A stretch of 64,000 bases of DNA from Calonectria ilicicola (taxonomy: Eukaryota > Ascomycota > Sordariomycetes > Hypocreales > Nectriaceae). Position 1 is the first letter of the stretch. The number at the start of each line of letters is the position of its first letter. The notes under the pieces are model-generated. The model was given only the letters and a program-made list of their open reading frames with translations. It ran no database searches and had not been told where the DNA came from. The stretch covers positions 248,001 through 312,000 of the forward strand of contig CP085825.1 of assembly GCA_020809705.1 (NCBI GenBank), in the 5' to 3' direction. Shown here piece by piece: positions 22,219 to 34,432 of this stretch. The position numbers were made by a program, and so were the translations under genes.

Positions 22219-25060
22219 GTTGTTTTGAAAAGCACTGCTCTTGTAGAGTGCTTGTAAATGTAAGTGTTGTTTGTTGTTGTGCCAGATGTGATGATGATGA
22301 GAATAAAATCAATGAAAGACGGGAGGAAGCCCAGAATTTATATTCATCGAGACCGGCTCCTCGGCCTCACTTCTGCTTACAAAACCCATTTCTTCCGGTC
22401 CGACCTCGCATTCCCAATGAAGCTTTCAAGCTGCTGCCGCTCCTCTACCGGTGAAACTCTCATTATTCATCCGATGTATTCAAAGTGACTTTGCAATCCA
22501 TGTCTCCAAATGCACGGACGAGACGGCCGAAATACCTGACCCAGCGTGGCGTTGCAGGTTATCCCTGTTTTCACTTAGATGTATTCCCAACGCGCCACCA
22601 GGGTATTTTTATGTTCTGGTACCTCGTTAGACAAGCCTCATTTGACTAAAAGAACTCTCAGCCTACGGTATTGTTCCTGGCCGCCCCAACATTTTGTATC
22701 GGACTGTTCGAGTACCTACGCGCCACCAAGGAATCCCATTCACTTACTTGGCTACGCCGGAAGCAGAGCTTACAGTCCGTGGACTGTCGTTACACACGTT
22801 ACTTTGTACCCTCAGACTCAGGTTGGAATACTAAATGATGACTGCAGGCAATGGCAACTTCCCCGCGTCGGTTACAGGCGGGCGTGCCGTGTCAAGATGG
22901 TTATCATGGCTGAGTTGTTCGAACTTGTCTGATGAAACTATTGTGTAAATGAAGGCCGATGCCAAAAAGGGCCGTGCGACCCACCTCTTGGGTTACAATA
23001 TAGCCTTACACAGCAGCCCCGAAGTATCAGATTTGTAACGCAATGGGGTGCAGTACACAGTTGCAAAAAGACCTCTTTAGTGCATATTCCGGATGTGTAG
23101 GTTGTATTCGAAACACTTCTCCGCACGCGTTGACGCAACTATGGATCGACCCCCGCCGGCATCGATCATGATCACGGTCAGAATCAACTGATCCGCACCG
23201 GCAGTATAGACAGGCCATGTTGGAATTGACATGTGGTTTCTAAGTTTTGACAGGGACAGCCGAGACTAGGCGGGGAAATCGGCAGTTAGTGGTGAATCGT
23301 CAAGCTTCAATAGGCCAAGAAGTGAGACGAGAAGCGGGGAACGCAGCCACCATGACGATGAGGCTTACACCAACCCCCATCAATTGCAACCAAACGAGGA
23401 GTCGAGGTGAAAATTTTGAGCTCCCAAATAGGACGCGAGTGTTTCGAAGCAGCCGAGGCGCAGGGCGTTGCTCTGCTAATTGCTGCTTGCGCAACGTGCC
23501 AATGGATCAGTTCTTGGGGGCCATCTATTGCCTCAGTTCTCGTGTACGCTCGGATACCCAAGATTAATTTTTCCTCCATAGTATGCGTTGCCAATTGCGT
23601 CACCAAAAGGTCTAGAACCGAGAGCACAGCTTGTTGGCTGGCACGTGCTGCCGCATACTGGTTATTGACGCTGGATCAGTCGGGACGGCAGAGTTACAGT
23701 CCGTCATGCGGAGTGAGAGTCAATCCAGACCAGACCATAGGGCAACCTTGAGGTCCCAAAGCCTATGCTTGGCCGGAGAAGTGTGGAAGTGAAACGTGAA
23801 TGTAGTTGACACGTGGGGTAGGAGAAGCATAGTAGCAGTCAGCTCAGCTTGCATAAACGAGCCTCCAAGCCAGTGGCAGTGTGTGCCGATCGCCCGATCC
23901 AACTGGTTCCGGGAACGGAGAGCACGAAGAAAAAAACGCGTCCGTGTGAATTGGCTTTTGCTGCGCACAATGGCCATGTGTCATTGTGACGGAGGAATGC
24001 CATCAGACGACTGCTATTTGATGGAAAACCCCGCCTTCTGTGATGCGCCCGCGAGAATAGCTGAGCAGGTTTCAATTCAGATTGCAACTCTGAATAAATA
24101 ATGAAGGATATTTATGCAGGTGCATAGTTGTGCAAACTCTGTCGCGTCCTCATGCCAATGGTGTGACTGTACCTTTCTCATAAGATTTTTACCTGAACGC
24201 CGCCCCCGCATCCGTCCCCTACCCCAGCATCCGGGTAATTTTCATGAGTCGAAGGGCTTATTGCTAGCTTGAGGGGGTGGCGTTGGATCGACAGTATGAT
24301 TATGGTTAATTCGAGCACATTCCTCGTACGCCCTGATCAATTGAGTGAGCACCAGAGAAAAATTTGCAATCAAGTGAGCTGTGGCTGAAAAGCCACTGGC
24401 GCCCGTCGTTGGGAATACTAAAGAGGAAATTATTCGTCATCGACTCAAAATAAATTAGTCATTGAATGAGAGAGAGGGGTAACAGAAATCAGACCGTGCC
24501 TATGCATGAGCATCATGACATGACAAGATGAGACCGATTCATGGAGTAACCTGGGAGCTGATCTGAACAACCGACGGCTATCTCCTGCCAATCAACAATC
24601 TCTTTCGATTAGCGACGTGCTGTCTAGAAGCGTGACTACATGAGACCTCCGAAGTATCAGTTACTATGGTCCCGGGTAGCTATGTAGCATGAGATTGGGA
24701 CAGTATCTTGAGGATCGATTTCATCACAACCACGGTAATGGGCAACAATGCAATAGCTAAACGTGGTTTTGGGTACATGAACGCCTCAATAGATGAAATT
24801 TGAGCATTAATTGATGGTTTTGATGGATTTCATGACATGTACTGGTGATTGACTATGGTTGATGCAGACGTGGCGGCAAAATTTAAGGAATGACAGATGG
24901 AGTAATATTTAGTAATTCTAGTATTATTATGCTTTGATGCCACTAATGTACTCCTAGCCAATTAATTTATCGTATCTATATCTAATTTGACAACTTAAAA
25001 TGATGTTTCAAGATGTTAGACATGAAAGTCTCGACAATGTCGACTTGTGCCAAATGTATT
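22219..25060. other. Gene-poor stretch, 2.8 kb
   Basis: The first few hundred bases should be the calpain promoter. Overlapping frames of 60-117 codons at 22.6-24.1 kb lie in all frames and lack domain motifs or plausible splice structure. 24.2-25.0 kb is AT-rich. I see no gene, tRNA or repeat that I can support. Confidence 0.5.
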
Positions 25061-26559
25061 CTATCGAGTGGGTGAGCTTCCCCCGCCGCTTTGCGAAAAG
25101 ACATGCTCCTCCGTCTTCTTAATCTTCTTTTCATTTTCTTCTTCTCGCTTCGGCATCGTCAATGCAGTGAGTAGGGTCGATAATGCCGAGTCCGACATGT
25201 CACCAAACATCTGCGTTGCTCGATTCCCTCCTGATGCATTCGTTACATCAACGGAACCGTTGGTAATACCAAATTGGTTTCCGTCATCTCCCACGTGGAT
25301 ATTCTTCAATGCCAAACGCGCACGTTCGTTTTGAATCTGGGCCTCGTTCCTTTGATTAGTGGAAGGTGGAGAGGGGGGCGTAGGGCCAGAAGGGACAGCG
25401 ATGCTCGTCCGAACATTGTCATCTATGTCATTGTGAGCGATGCGCCCTGAGTAAGATCACGTAATTGGCACTCACCTGGTCTAGAGTCGGGAGTAGACTT
25501 ATTGGCGCGTACATGCAATTCTAGAATTGCCTTGGTCGCTGCCGCCGCCGTTGCCGCTGCATAATCTTGCCATCGCTTGTTTTTATGACTATCAGCGTAG
25601 TCACATACTCCTTTGATCACCAAGCATGGTAATTGCTCCCAAACCCCTGCCCCTTCCATCTCGAACCCTATTGCGCCAGTGGTCTTGTTGAGTTGATCTC
25701 TGTAACTGGCGCTTTTTATGACGGCATCTCCACTTGCAAATATGCCCACGTGGACCATTACTTGTTGAGCGGGGTTGCTCTCTTGCTGAGGTTGCTCATC
25801 AGCATCGAGCCGCTCTCTAGGAACGAGATACTTTTCATGACACCCGAGATCGTCACAAGTCGCATTCAGTGCATCATCGCAGACAAGTTCTGAATCCGCG
25901 TGGCATTCAGAGCAGATGCACGGAGGCATTCCGTGGTGTTTGTGGCGGTATGATGATTCGAATAACTTGTCTTCTGAGATTCCGGGGTAACGATACCTGC
26001 GCGGTTGTCTTCTCACCCCCGATTTAATCTCTTCAAGGTAGAATGTAATACGTTCTTCCATCTGATCTAGCCCACGGTCGGTCTCAATGACTGCGAGCAT
26101 ACCGCTGATGTCGGCATTGGGACGACTAAGGCTGTCCTCAATCGTGTCTTTGTGCCTGAATTTGTCAGGATACTGCCTTCCAAAGTCATATTGTATAACC
26201 GCCTTGCTGATGACCACGTCCCCAAGTATGATCTCCTCATCATTGGGGCCATAGGGTTGTCCTCCGCATACACCAACTAGAAGGGCTAGCCGCACCTTGG
26301 TATAACTCGACCGTAAGCTCGAGGTACCCTTGGAAGCGTTTACCTTTCCCATGCGTGGAAAGCGAGTAAGGATGGCATTGTGATTGCCCACGCGGCCGGC
26401 TGTGTAGTAATTGTCGTCTCCCTCGGCTTTCCCATAGCTGTCGCCTTGAGCATCCCAGAACTCGTCAAATATTAGAGATAAGGCGTTGTATTCAGACTTC
26501 AAAGTACAGATGATTGCGATTTCAAATTCATTGCGGCTGCTTGGCCGCTCATAAGACAT
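25061..26559 (-). CDS. PNP/UDP-phosphorylase-domain protein with N/G-rich C-terminal tail (NLR-effector type)
   Basis: Two exons, 26559-25476 and 25422-25061; 481 aa. The intron (53 nt) has GTGAGT and CATAG. The first ~360 residues are the fungal PNP_UDP_1-type domain: FEIAIICTLKSEYNAL, LALLVGVCGG, the GDVVIS strand, SGDAVIKS, GFEMEGAGVW and IKGVCDYADSHKNKRWQDYAA. A cysteine/histidine insert (RHKHHGMPPCICSECH ... CDDLGC) is common in this family. In fungi this domain is usually the N-terminal effector of NACHT/NB-ARC receptors; here no NTPase follows. Instead there is a Pro/Ser linker, an N/G/Q-rich segment around GNQFGITNG and a Lys/Glu-rich end. The tail could be a prion-like signalling motif, but that is inference. 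Confidence 0.85.
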
Positions 26560-26952
26560 GCTCGAAGCTTGTGTCTTAAAAACTGAGAGCGCGCTGGGAA
26601 ATTGCCGCTTAGATGCGGGGTTATCTTAAATGGTGGCTGTGCGCTAACATTTCCACATGCTTCAGGTGTGGCTTGAATCTCGTCGACGGGGCTGAAAGTG
26701 TGTTGGTAGTCGTTGGAGCTGTCTGGTAAACAGCGCTAATTGCAAAGAAATAACGCAGGTTGTAGTGATGTGAATTGTGTTCAGAAGTGAGAACATGTTG
26801 ATGCTCTTTAATTTTACCAAAAGTTGGCCAGTCACTCTTGAATTGGAACAATATATGACTTGGGATCCATAAACAAAGCAGGATGGGATCATTTCATGGA
26901 ATTTACTTTTTTTATTTTTTTAATAATCACCGAGAGCGTCTTAGATGGCTCC
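26560..26952. other. Intergenic, no gene seen
   Basis: 393 bp between two minus-strand genes; it should contain the PNP gene promoter. Nothing else was recognised. Confidence 0.45.
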
Positions 26953-28243
26953 CTAAGAACGTAAATACTCGGCAATACTTTTGCCCCATCGAATTGCACT
27001 CTTATATTTGTACATCCCTGGTGCATTTCCTTTCTGCAATCCTTCAATCGCATCGGCCAGAGCGGGGCCATTTCCTTCAGCTTTCAGTTCGCTAATTGGA
27101 TAAAGGTACGTTTTGAAGCAGAAGAAAACAAATTTTGTCTCTGGAAGTCGAGTGAGGGTTTGAAGCTCGACTCTTAAATGCGCCTGTCGTGTACATGTAG
27201 GATTAGTATTTCTTCATTGGACAATTTAGAGAGGTCCCCATCCATAGCGGGTAACACTACATTTGAATGATCAATTTCTTCGTCGGCAACAAACTCATCA
27301 CCTTCCTTGATGTGGTTTCCAGATGTGTTGATCAAATCTCCGTGAGTTTGGATGGCCCACTTAGCTTTGTTAGAAATTGTATCTCTGCTCAACAAGAATC
27401 GATTCTACACTTACATTCAGCCGCTTGACGCTCTTACCAGGTTCAAGCTTTCGGAAGAATCGCTCCATGCTGAGACCGATTTTTTCATATGCAGGCACAG
27501 GATCATGAATTTTCTTTAATGTTTGGCCTAGCTTGGTGGAAGGATCAAATCCTGTGGGAAAACAGCAAAGGAATGCAAGACAAGTATGGGTTTCGCCATC
27601 ATCTTCCAACAAGAACATATCCTCGTCAATAGTCTCGGCTATAGTCCTCAGACATGCTTCAGGATCTTGTGGTGGTTGCAATGGGAATGATTTCCCTGTC
27701 ACCATGTTGTGGAATTTGGTGTTCTCGGATAATCTAAACAGTGTTGGAAACCGTGTTGGTAAGTGATGCGAGATAAGATATGAGTATAACTCTCGAACTG
27801 CATGCTTGCCACCAGGAAGACACCCATGGACGGTCCTTTTGTACTCAGTGACGACGTTGCACCTTGTTCTCACTCTTTGAAGGTAGTTGCTATCGATGGT
27901 GATTAGCTCAGAGAGATCATCGGCTTGGATGCCTGAGTTAATGATTAGCCAAAATATTTACGTCATGTTAGAACAAACTTATACCCATGGTGATGTTGTA
28001 AATGGGTTTAAATGGTCTTAGAACCTTTGGTACTTCTTTCTGCCACTCAAAATTACGCAGCGATTCAATTGGTGGTAACTGGCTTGAATTGAAACGGTTC
28101 AACCTGCTCAATTGCTTCCGGTTTTGGCATTAGGTCAGATTTCATGATTTATAGGTAGTCAAATGAGTATGACACACTCTTTTAATTATTGGTATGATTG
28201 AGAATAAGCAGAGACTGGTGAGAAAAAGCCCAAGATAAAACAT
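26953..28243 (-). CDS. DUF3445 (heme-dependent oxidative N-demethylase-like) membrane-anchored protein
   Basis: Five exons: 28243-28178, 28114-27985, 27932-27415, 27359-27261, 27183-26953; 347 aa. The first exon encodes a membrane anchor (FYLGLFLTSLCLFSIIPII). The core has RPFKPIYNITMG, ELITIDSNYLQRV, DEDMFLLEDDGE, IGLSMERFFRKLEPGKSVKRLN joined to WAIQTHGDL, then LRVELQTLTRLPET and WGKSIAEYLRS, all standard DUF3445 landmarks. The first donor (GTGTGT, acceptor GGAAG) and the fourth donor (GTAGTG, 77 nt, acceptor GACAG) are weak, but each gives the family spacing. Bacterial relatives are heme-dependent oxidative N-demethylase subunits; the fungal role is unknown. Without the fourth intron the frame would stop at 27174. 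Confidence 0.8.
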
Positions 28244-28735
28244 GGCGCCGTGCTTGGTATTGAATATTTACTTGGTCAGAAGTTTCCAGTGATGTTAATG
28301 TTGAAGAATTTCAAGGAAATAATTTTGGGTAAATCCGGCTATTTTAAACCTGGAGGGAATCTGCTTATCAGTAGATGAATTATCAGCATGCCGCGTTTGG
28401 TATCACAACGTAACCATGAATTGTCCCCGCAACCAGGAATGGTGTATTGAAATGCGGGGTAAATTTCTTGGCCTTGTATTTACGGCAAGTTTTCCTAATT
28501 TGCTTTACCATATCTAGTTATGGGCGGGGCGATGCAGACGTTCATGGGTGAGATATTCGCATGGTGACGGGAGTAGCTACCCAGAGCAGTTTCGCAAGGT
28601 AGAGGACAACAATATATTGGTTTAGTACTACAGCTACCTTTCACAATCGATCAAATAGATCAAAGCTCGAGGTGGCCAACTTTCCATCGGGAAAAACAGC
28701 CAGGACTGTGCTCTTGTGGTGGTTTGGTGGGCTTG
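28244..28735. other. Intergenic, no gene seen
   Basis: 492 bp upstream of the DUF3445 gene. It is AT-rich and should include that gene's promoter. Confidence 0.4.
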
Positions 28736-29132
28736 TTAGCATTCCATTGCAGATATAAGGACATTGCCATGCTCTCTCACATAACCTTTATTATGTAACT
28801 TCGAATTCGTCGTGATATTGAACTCATGGATTGATTTTAATGATCCATCAACTGCGACCTCTCGTTCCAGCAAGTCTCCCTCTCCGCCGACCCAACCGAA
28901 GTTGATGTTGTCAATGCGGGGCACACACAGACAGTCAGACCAAACCTCTTTTGGTAGTTCTCCGCGGAGCAGGGCATTCTAATCTAATCTAGATAGGGAA
29001 TGCTTTGACGATGTGGATGGGAAATTTCAAGTGAAAAAAATAGAACCACCTGAAGGTATAAACATCTCCGTCATTCCAATCAAATCCATTGCCAGGGTGC
29101 AACATGCGCAAAGTTCGCACCGTTTCTATCAT
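28736..29132 (-). CDS. Small unresolved gene or relic, about 103 aa
   Basis: A frame at 28978-28736 reads like real protein (LLRGELPKEVWSDCLCVPRI, then FGWVGGEGDLLEREVAVDG) but has no start. Upstream, 29132-29064 encodes an ATG-started segment with TLRMLHPGNGFDWNDGD. Joining them through a weak GTTTAT donor and GATTAG acceptor (29063-28979) keeps frame. A more usual-looking donor, AG/GTGGTT, would be out of frame. I do not recognise the family. It may be a small orphan gene or a decayed remnant. Confidence 0.35.
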
Positions 29133-29552
29133 GTTAGCTAGATCGCGATATGCAGGCCCATTGCTCCATTATCCGCTATTGATTTAGGTCGAAACCGCAA
29201 TAATAACAAAATGTTGATCCGAAATACTAATTCCTGCTTATTCAACAAAATACTATTCATCCCTTATTTGACACGAGATTCTCTATTGTAAAATTAAACA
29301 GAAACGGATTCCCCGACAAAAGAGCACAAATATAAGATAAAATCGAAGGGAGAGCATTTGGCAGAAAGATGGTTTGCAGGGGAAATCTCCTACGAGATGA
29401 AAACCCCTTTCCCTCCTTTTTTCTAATGTTTATCTACGAAATTCTATCCAGTCTATCTTCTATCTATACGATACTCATCCCCTCATATCTAATGTCTATT
29501 CTGTCTATCTTTTCTGATATAAAATGGTGCAAGTATTTCAAGAAATCTCTCA
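29133..29552. other. Intergenic, AT-rich, no gene seen
   Basis: 420 bp including pyrimidine-rich tracts around 29400-29520 at the 3' side of the secreted-protein gene. Confidence 0.4.
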
Positions 29553-30382
29553 CTACTCGATTCCTTCAAGAAGCTCCTCCAAGCTGCCAGAAGTAACAAC
29601 AGTGACCTTTTCACACAATTCTGGGGGGCAGTTTTCCTCATATCCCTATCATAGTTTCGTTAGATTTATGAAATGTCAAATATCTGAGAGACTTACGTAT
29701 AGGGTGCCAGGCTTATCGGTGCAATCCTCGTTCAAAGGAACACGTCGAATGACCGACTCCGCAAGTGAAATAGGGCTCCAGTTGAAAACTGTAGGCGTCA
29801 ATGGCGCACTCTCGCGGTATTCAATGAGGTTGTCTGCGTTGATAAAAAAGGATTAGCAAAGCATCTTCAAATTGTGCCTGAATGTCGAGTAATACCTTCA
29901 AATCTGGTGACAAGCTCGAGCATGGTGGAGTTTCTGATGCCCCAGCCTACACCAGTAACACCCCAAGTTCTTCCCTGCATTCGGTCACCGAGGTTTGAGA
30001 CTGGCTGATCAGGGCCCTGGAATAGTACTGCATTTGAAACCAAATTAACCATTGTTTCATTCATCAACTCACAGTCCCTTACCATAAACGTTGTAACCAG
30101 CTTTGACCAGATTTGCAGTGTCGTTGCGTAGTGCGATATCAGTGGCGACCGGGTCAAAACCTCGCGAAATCACCAGCGGGTGGTAAGCGGTGAGTCCACT
30201 GTCCTTCGAATTAGTATACATCGTGAGGATTCAAATTTTTGGTTTACTGACGTGTAGAAAACATTCACTTCGCCACAGCCTACATCAGTAGGAAAGGCAA
30301 TTTTCGACTCTTGTCGTGGGCTTGGCATTGCGGCGCTGCAGCCGATGAGAGAAAGTAGAAGAGCTTTTCCAAGAGAGTTCAT
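29553..30382 (-). CDS. Secreted protein of unknown function
   Basis: Five exons: 30382-30252, 30198-30083, 30027-29896, 29833-29697, 29645-29553; 202 aa. All introns are GT-AG, 51-63 nt, and frame is kept throughout. A signal peptide spans about residues 1-19 (NSLGKALLLSLIGCSAAMP). The mature part has VGCGEVNVFYTGLTAYHPLV, then alternating hydrophobic strands, an RTWGVTGVGWGIRN segment and a C-terminal half with three cysteines (EDC, ENCPPELC). I do not recognise the family; no catalytic motif stands out. The exon structure was built only from splice signals and frame, so small boundary errors are possible. Confidence 0.7.
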
Positions 30383-31721
30383 TTTGAATATTTACTTCAA
30401 GTCGAATATGAAAGCGGGTTGTTTGCTGGTTCTTGAGAGGTTGAGTAAAGGATGAAATGATGCGATTGATTGCGGGTGATGAATTTAGGGATATCGCGAA
30501 GACATTGCTCTTTATATATGCCATTCCAGCTAGCCATCTCAATACACCGAGAAAACTATCTAAACCATTTTCAATGATCGACATTTCCTCGGTCCCGAGA
30601 AACCGAGCTATTGTCCGAATTGGCTAACAGAAGCAAGGCGGACAGTGAGTTCCGAGCCAATTTGGTGGAGACTCCCGCCCAGACCATTTCTCGCCAAACT
30701 TGGCATTTTCCGACCACCTTGTCATAGGGATGGACATACTCACCGCTACCCTGCACATCTATCTAGTAAATTGAACTTCATGATGGCATCGAATATTGTG
30801 TTCATCGCGATCCTTCTCTTTTTGAAGCAAGTGGCAAAACGTATGCATCAAGAGTCCGCCCGCGTTTCAACAAACGTTTAGCTCATTATGATGCCAGATA
30901 TGAACTCTAGACTCTGTACACATTTACCGAATCCCTCCACGGTACCAAAACCGAGGCCACTGAGCCTCTTGAATTGAACACCATCGCGCTTATGCTTAAA
31001 TTTAGTGACGGGATAGTCTACCGCTTACTAAGCGCGGTAACGGGTGGGATTGAAAGCTGTGGGGCAAGTATCTTCAAACCCCATGCGCTATCCTACTAGA
31101 GATCTTCAAGGCCATCTAATTTCATAGAGTTCAAATAAATTCTAGCCAGAGTTTTGGACTTCCTTCGTAGGGAAATAATTTGTCAGCCGGATGGCGCAAA
31201 TACGAAAGTAGAGTATGTTGACGGAAACCGGAAATTTGGCTTCGCTTAAGCCTTGGCCTCACGTACATAAACAACGACTTTGCCTTCTTGAACACACTCC
31301 TGGATTTTTCTTCTTTGTAGTCTTGTACAGATACATGTGGTTATTATAAAACCAGTGCTATGTATGTTTCTGGGAAAGCATTTACTTCCCGCTGAAACAT
31401 TCTCAAACAAACCCATTTCGACTCATGATCCTTTTTTAAGGCATTGAACGACTGGTCTTTTTTTTTTTAAAAAAAAGGGGAGAGGATGATCCAGAATTTG
31501 CTGTGTTTTGGATGCAAGGTTGTTCGGTATTTGGGTGGCTTTGGAATCATTGTGGGGATACGTATCAAATTCACGACACAAATAAATTCTTAGGTTTTCG
31601 CTACGTAGAGCCATGAAACTGCTAGTATTATGCAATATAGCTATATGCGGTTGATCTTATTTTCTATTTGATAAAGAAGATCATAAAGGCTGAATAAAAT
31701 TGTTTAATGCGGTTGTATCTG
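30383..31721. other. Intergenic, 1.3 kb, no gene seen
   Basis: It holds the promoter of the secreted-protein gene and the 3' flank of the transporter. An A/T homopolymer junction (T-run then A-run) lies at about 31459-31477. Confidence 0.45.
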
Positions 31722-34432
31722 TCACCTTAGTTCGACTTCTTCTGTTGCATTTGGATTTCCGTGGTTCTCGCCTTCGTCGAACGGTCGTGGCTTGTCATTC
31801 TTCTTTCTGAATGAGATTTTTTTCAAAAGATAAGGAAGTTGCTTTGTTATCTGATATCGTAGGAAAGATCCTTTCGGATTATCGTATACCGTTTTCAGGT
31901 CCTCCAAGTGAAGTTGTTTTGTTTCCACGACAAGTAAGTAGATCAACACGAATGCGAGTATATTCATTCCAGCAAAAAATCCTAAAGTTCCCCCCATGCG
32001 AAATGTATGATCGATTGTTGGTAGTAAAACTGTTAAGAGTCCGGCGAATAACAAATTAATTGATATTGCGACAGAGGCACCCTCCCAAGTTAGTAAATTT
32101 AGTGGTGGTCTGGGTAGCAGTCGACTTACTGCTTCTCGATGAGAAAGGGGGAAGCTGGGGTACGTTAGCAACAATATGAATCATGGCAAAATCTCCCTCA
32201 CCTTTCTGATGCAAGGGTAAATGGTATCGGCCCTGATTGGGTTAGTGACTCGGCATCAATACAGACTGCACGACATACCAAGACCAGGGGAATATGCGGC
32301 AACAAAGACTTCAACCGATGTCAGTACTTGACATTGAATCACGAATGGGATATCTTACGGAAGATGAATACCACTCCTGGAATGCTTGGAGAAACATGGT
32401 GATTCGTCGGCTCTGCACCGTCTGCTAATTTAGTCCTCGAGTCTGTCACAAAGGATACAGCGGAAGCCATAAGAAAAGCACTCATAAATGGAACTGTGAG
32501 AAGAAGCCACCGCCTTCGACCCATGATATCGATGGATCTGGGAGCAAAATTTAGTATAAAATCATGAGAATTAGGATGCGGACAAACCTCATGGCCGGCA
32601 GAGCAAAGCCGAAGTTTACGGCACCTAGATGCTTGATGAGACTGCATCATTACTTTCCTGAACTATAATTACTCACCGTAGCCGAAGCTATATAGCATGC
32701 TCTGCTTTACCCCATAATCACTGAAGATCTTATCTAGGATGATTTAGCATTTTTCAACTCTGATAAAGAGGTAAACGTACTAGAATAGAATGCAAATACA
32801 TTGACTGCGTAATCGGTTAGCTAAGAGAAGCAAACTTATCTCGGATAGACATACTACCACACAGTTGTTGCGCCAAAGCAACGGTGCACGTGCTCCATAT
32901 GGCGTTCCTCAGCGCCCTCTCATTAAATAGAGTCAAATATTGGTCAGCTGAGAGCTTAAGCACGGCACGGATGCGGCCAGAATAAGTTAAACCAGAATCC
33001 ATTTTGGCGTAGTCGTGAAGCTCATCCTTGTTCGGCCACCACATTATCAATAGATCTCTTAAGGCTTGTAACTAAATTCGACAAATCAGATGACATATGC
33101 TTGCTCCTGCGGTCAATTATACTTACACGCGTCTTTCTAACATTTTGCAGAACCTTGAAAGCCTGATCAATATCAAAGTTTGGTGTGTTGGGGCGCATGT
33201 AGAACCGAGGACTTTCATAGCAGAAACAAACAGCACCAAGGAGTAGTATCCCGGGTACCGTTGGGGCACCAAAGATGAACTGTATGGCGCGATATCGTTG
33301 GCTATGATGATCCGGATTGTCGTCTGAATTTAATGATTCGGTTGCAGCCGCAATGATTATGTTGATCACAAATCCAATCATTATTCCACAAGCAACCCTA
33401 AGGATGTATCAGCATTATGATGCACGTCGCAGTGTGAAGGGGAACTATTCACCACAACTGCCAAGCCAAAATGGTGGACCCCCTCCAGTACCCAACTGCT
33501 GTCTCGGATGCGAGAATCGGGGCACTGACGGCTTTGATACCCATACCTAGGCGTTTCAGTTCAATCCTACGGGGGCAAGGATCAGAGAGTCAAGTACATA
33601 CCAACCCCACCAACTATTCTAGTTCCAAGGACCTGGATCCAATTGGTCGAGTACGCCGAGCCCAGTGAACTTGCGATGATTAATATCGCAGAAATCCCAA
33701 GCGCACCGCGTCTGCCGACGCAATAGTTCACGGGCAGTGATAGCGGAGCTCCAAGAAGAGCAGCAGCAAAAAAAGGACTAGCGTTCATGGCCCCGAGCTT
33801 CCACTCTCCGTCGTATGTTAAATCGTAGGGTTCGGCCGAGGAGTCTGCGCGGGACCGGTTCATGTTTAAGCCAACTGTTTCTGCGAAAAGACTCCCTGCG
33901 TTAATGGAGGATTGAACGTGTCCTTGCAAGAATGCTGCTAGAGAGACAGTGCAGATAATGACGCACATCCCCCTCTGAGAAAATAGAACCTCGCGTTCTT
34001 CAATAAGACTATCCCTCTCTTCTTTTTCTTGACGTCTAAGTCCGGGATAGCCTTCTTCGGCAGACTTTTTTGCCTCATAATAATAATGCAATCCATCCTT
34101 TGCAACCTCAGCTGCCTTCTCTATCTCTTTTCTGGGCACATGGGGCAGTGCAGCGTCTATCTTGTCAATCCCGTCACGGAAGTCGGGTTCAGTTGCTTGG
34201 GCTAGAACCAGTAACCAGTTAGCCGTAAACACTTAAAAGCGATTGAGGCGCAGCACATACATATCAGGTTTTCAAACCCCCCTTCTCGAGTGTCGATCTG
34301 ATCCCGTGTCCAATCTAATATTTTTTGTCTCCAAGACATGGTCTGGGCCGCTGATGTCTCAGATCTAGCCGTAGAGGATGCCATATTGGGGCGAATCATA
34401 GTCCGTTCAGGTGCAAAGACAGGCTGCATCAT
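31722..34432 (-). CDS. MFS sugar-porter-like transporter with long N-terminal region, 13 exons
   Basis: Exons: 34432-34261, 34201-33602, 33546-33453, 33397-33127, 33071-32858, 32804-32781, 32733-32677, 32624-32588, 32537-32359, 32308-32279, 32232-32202, 32154-32130, 32081-31722; 697 aa. All 12 introns are GT-AG, 46-59 nt. Four of the exons are only 24-31 nt (31 or fewer). About 130 cytosolic residues (ALPHVPRKEIEKAAEVAKDG) precede TM1. LGTRIVGGVGMGIKAVSAPILASETA, QALRDL, CGVNVFAFYSN, AAYSPGLGPIPFTLASE and FPLSHREAG identify the sugar porter family. The start at 34432 could instead be 34384 or another nearby ATG. Substrate is unknown. Confidence 0.82.

Noticed and set aside
22579..24101. Cluster of 60-117-codon frames in the gap after the calpain gene
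   Set aside because: All frames are equally open, there are no splice signals linking them and no recognisable protein segments.
26953..27261. Reading the DUF3445 C-terminus as ending at the TAA at 27174
   Set aside because: The conserved LRVELQTLTRLP block and C-terminus continue downstream in another frame and are joined correctly by a 77-nt intron.
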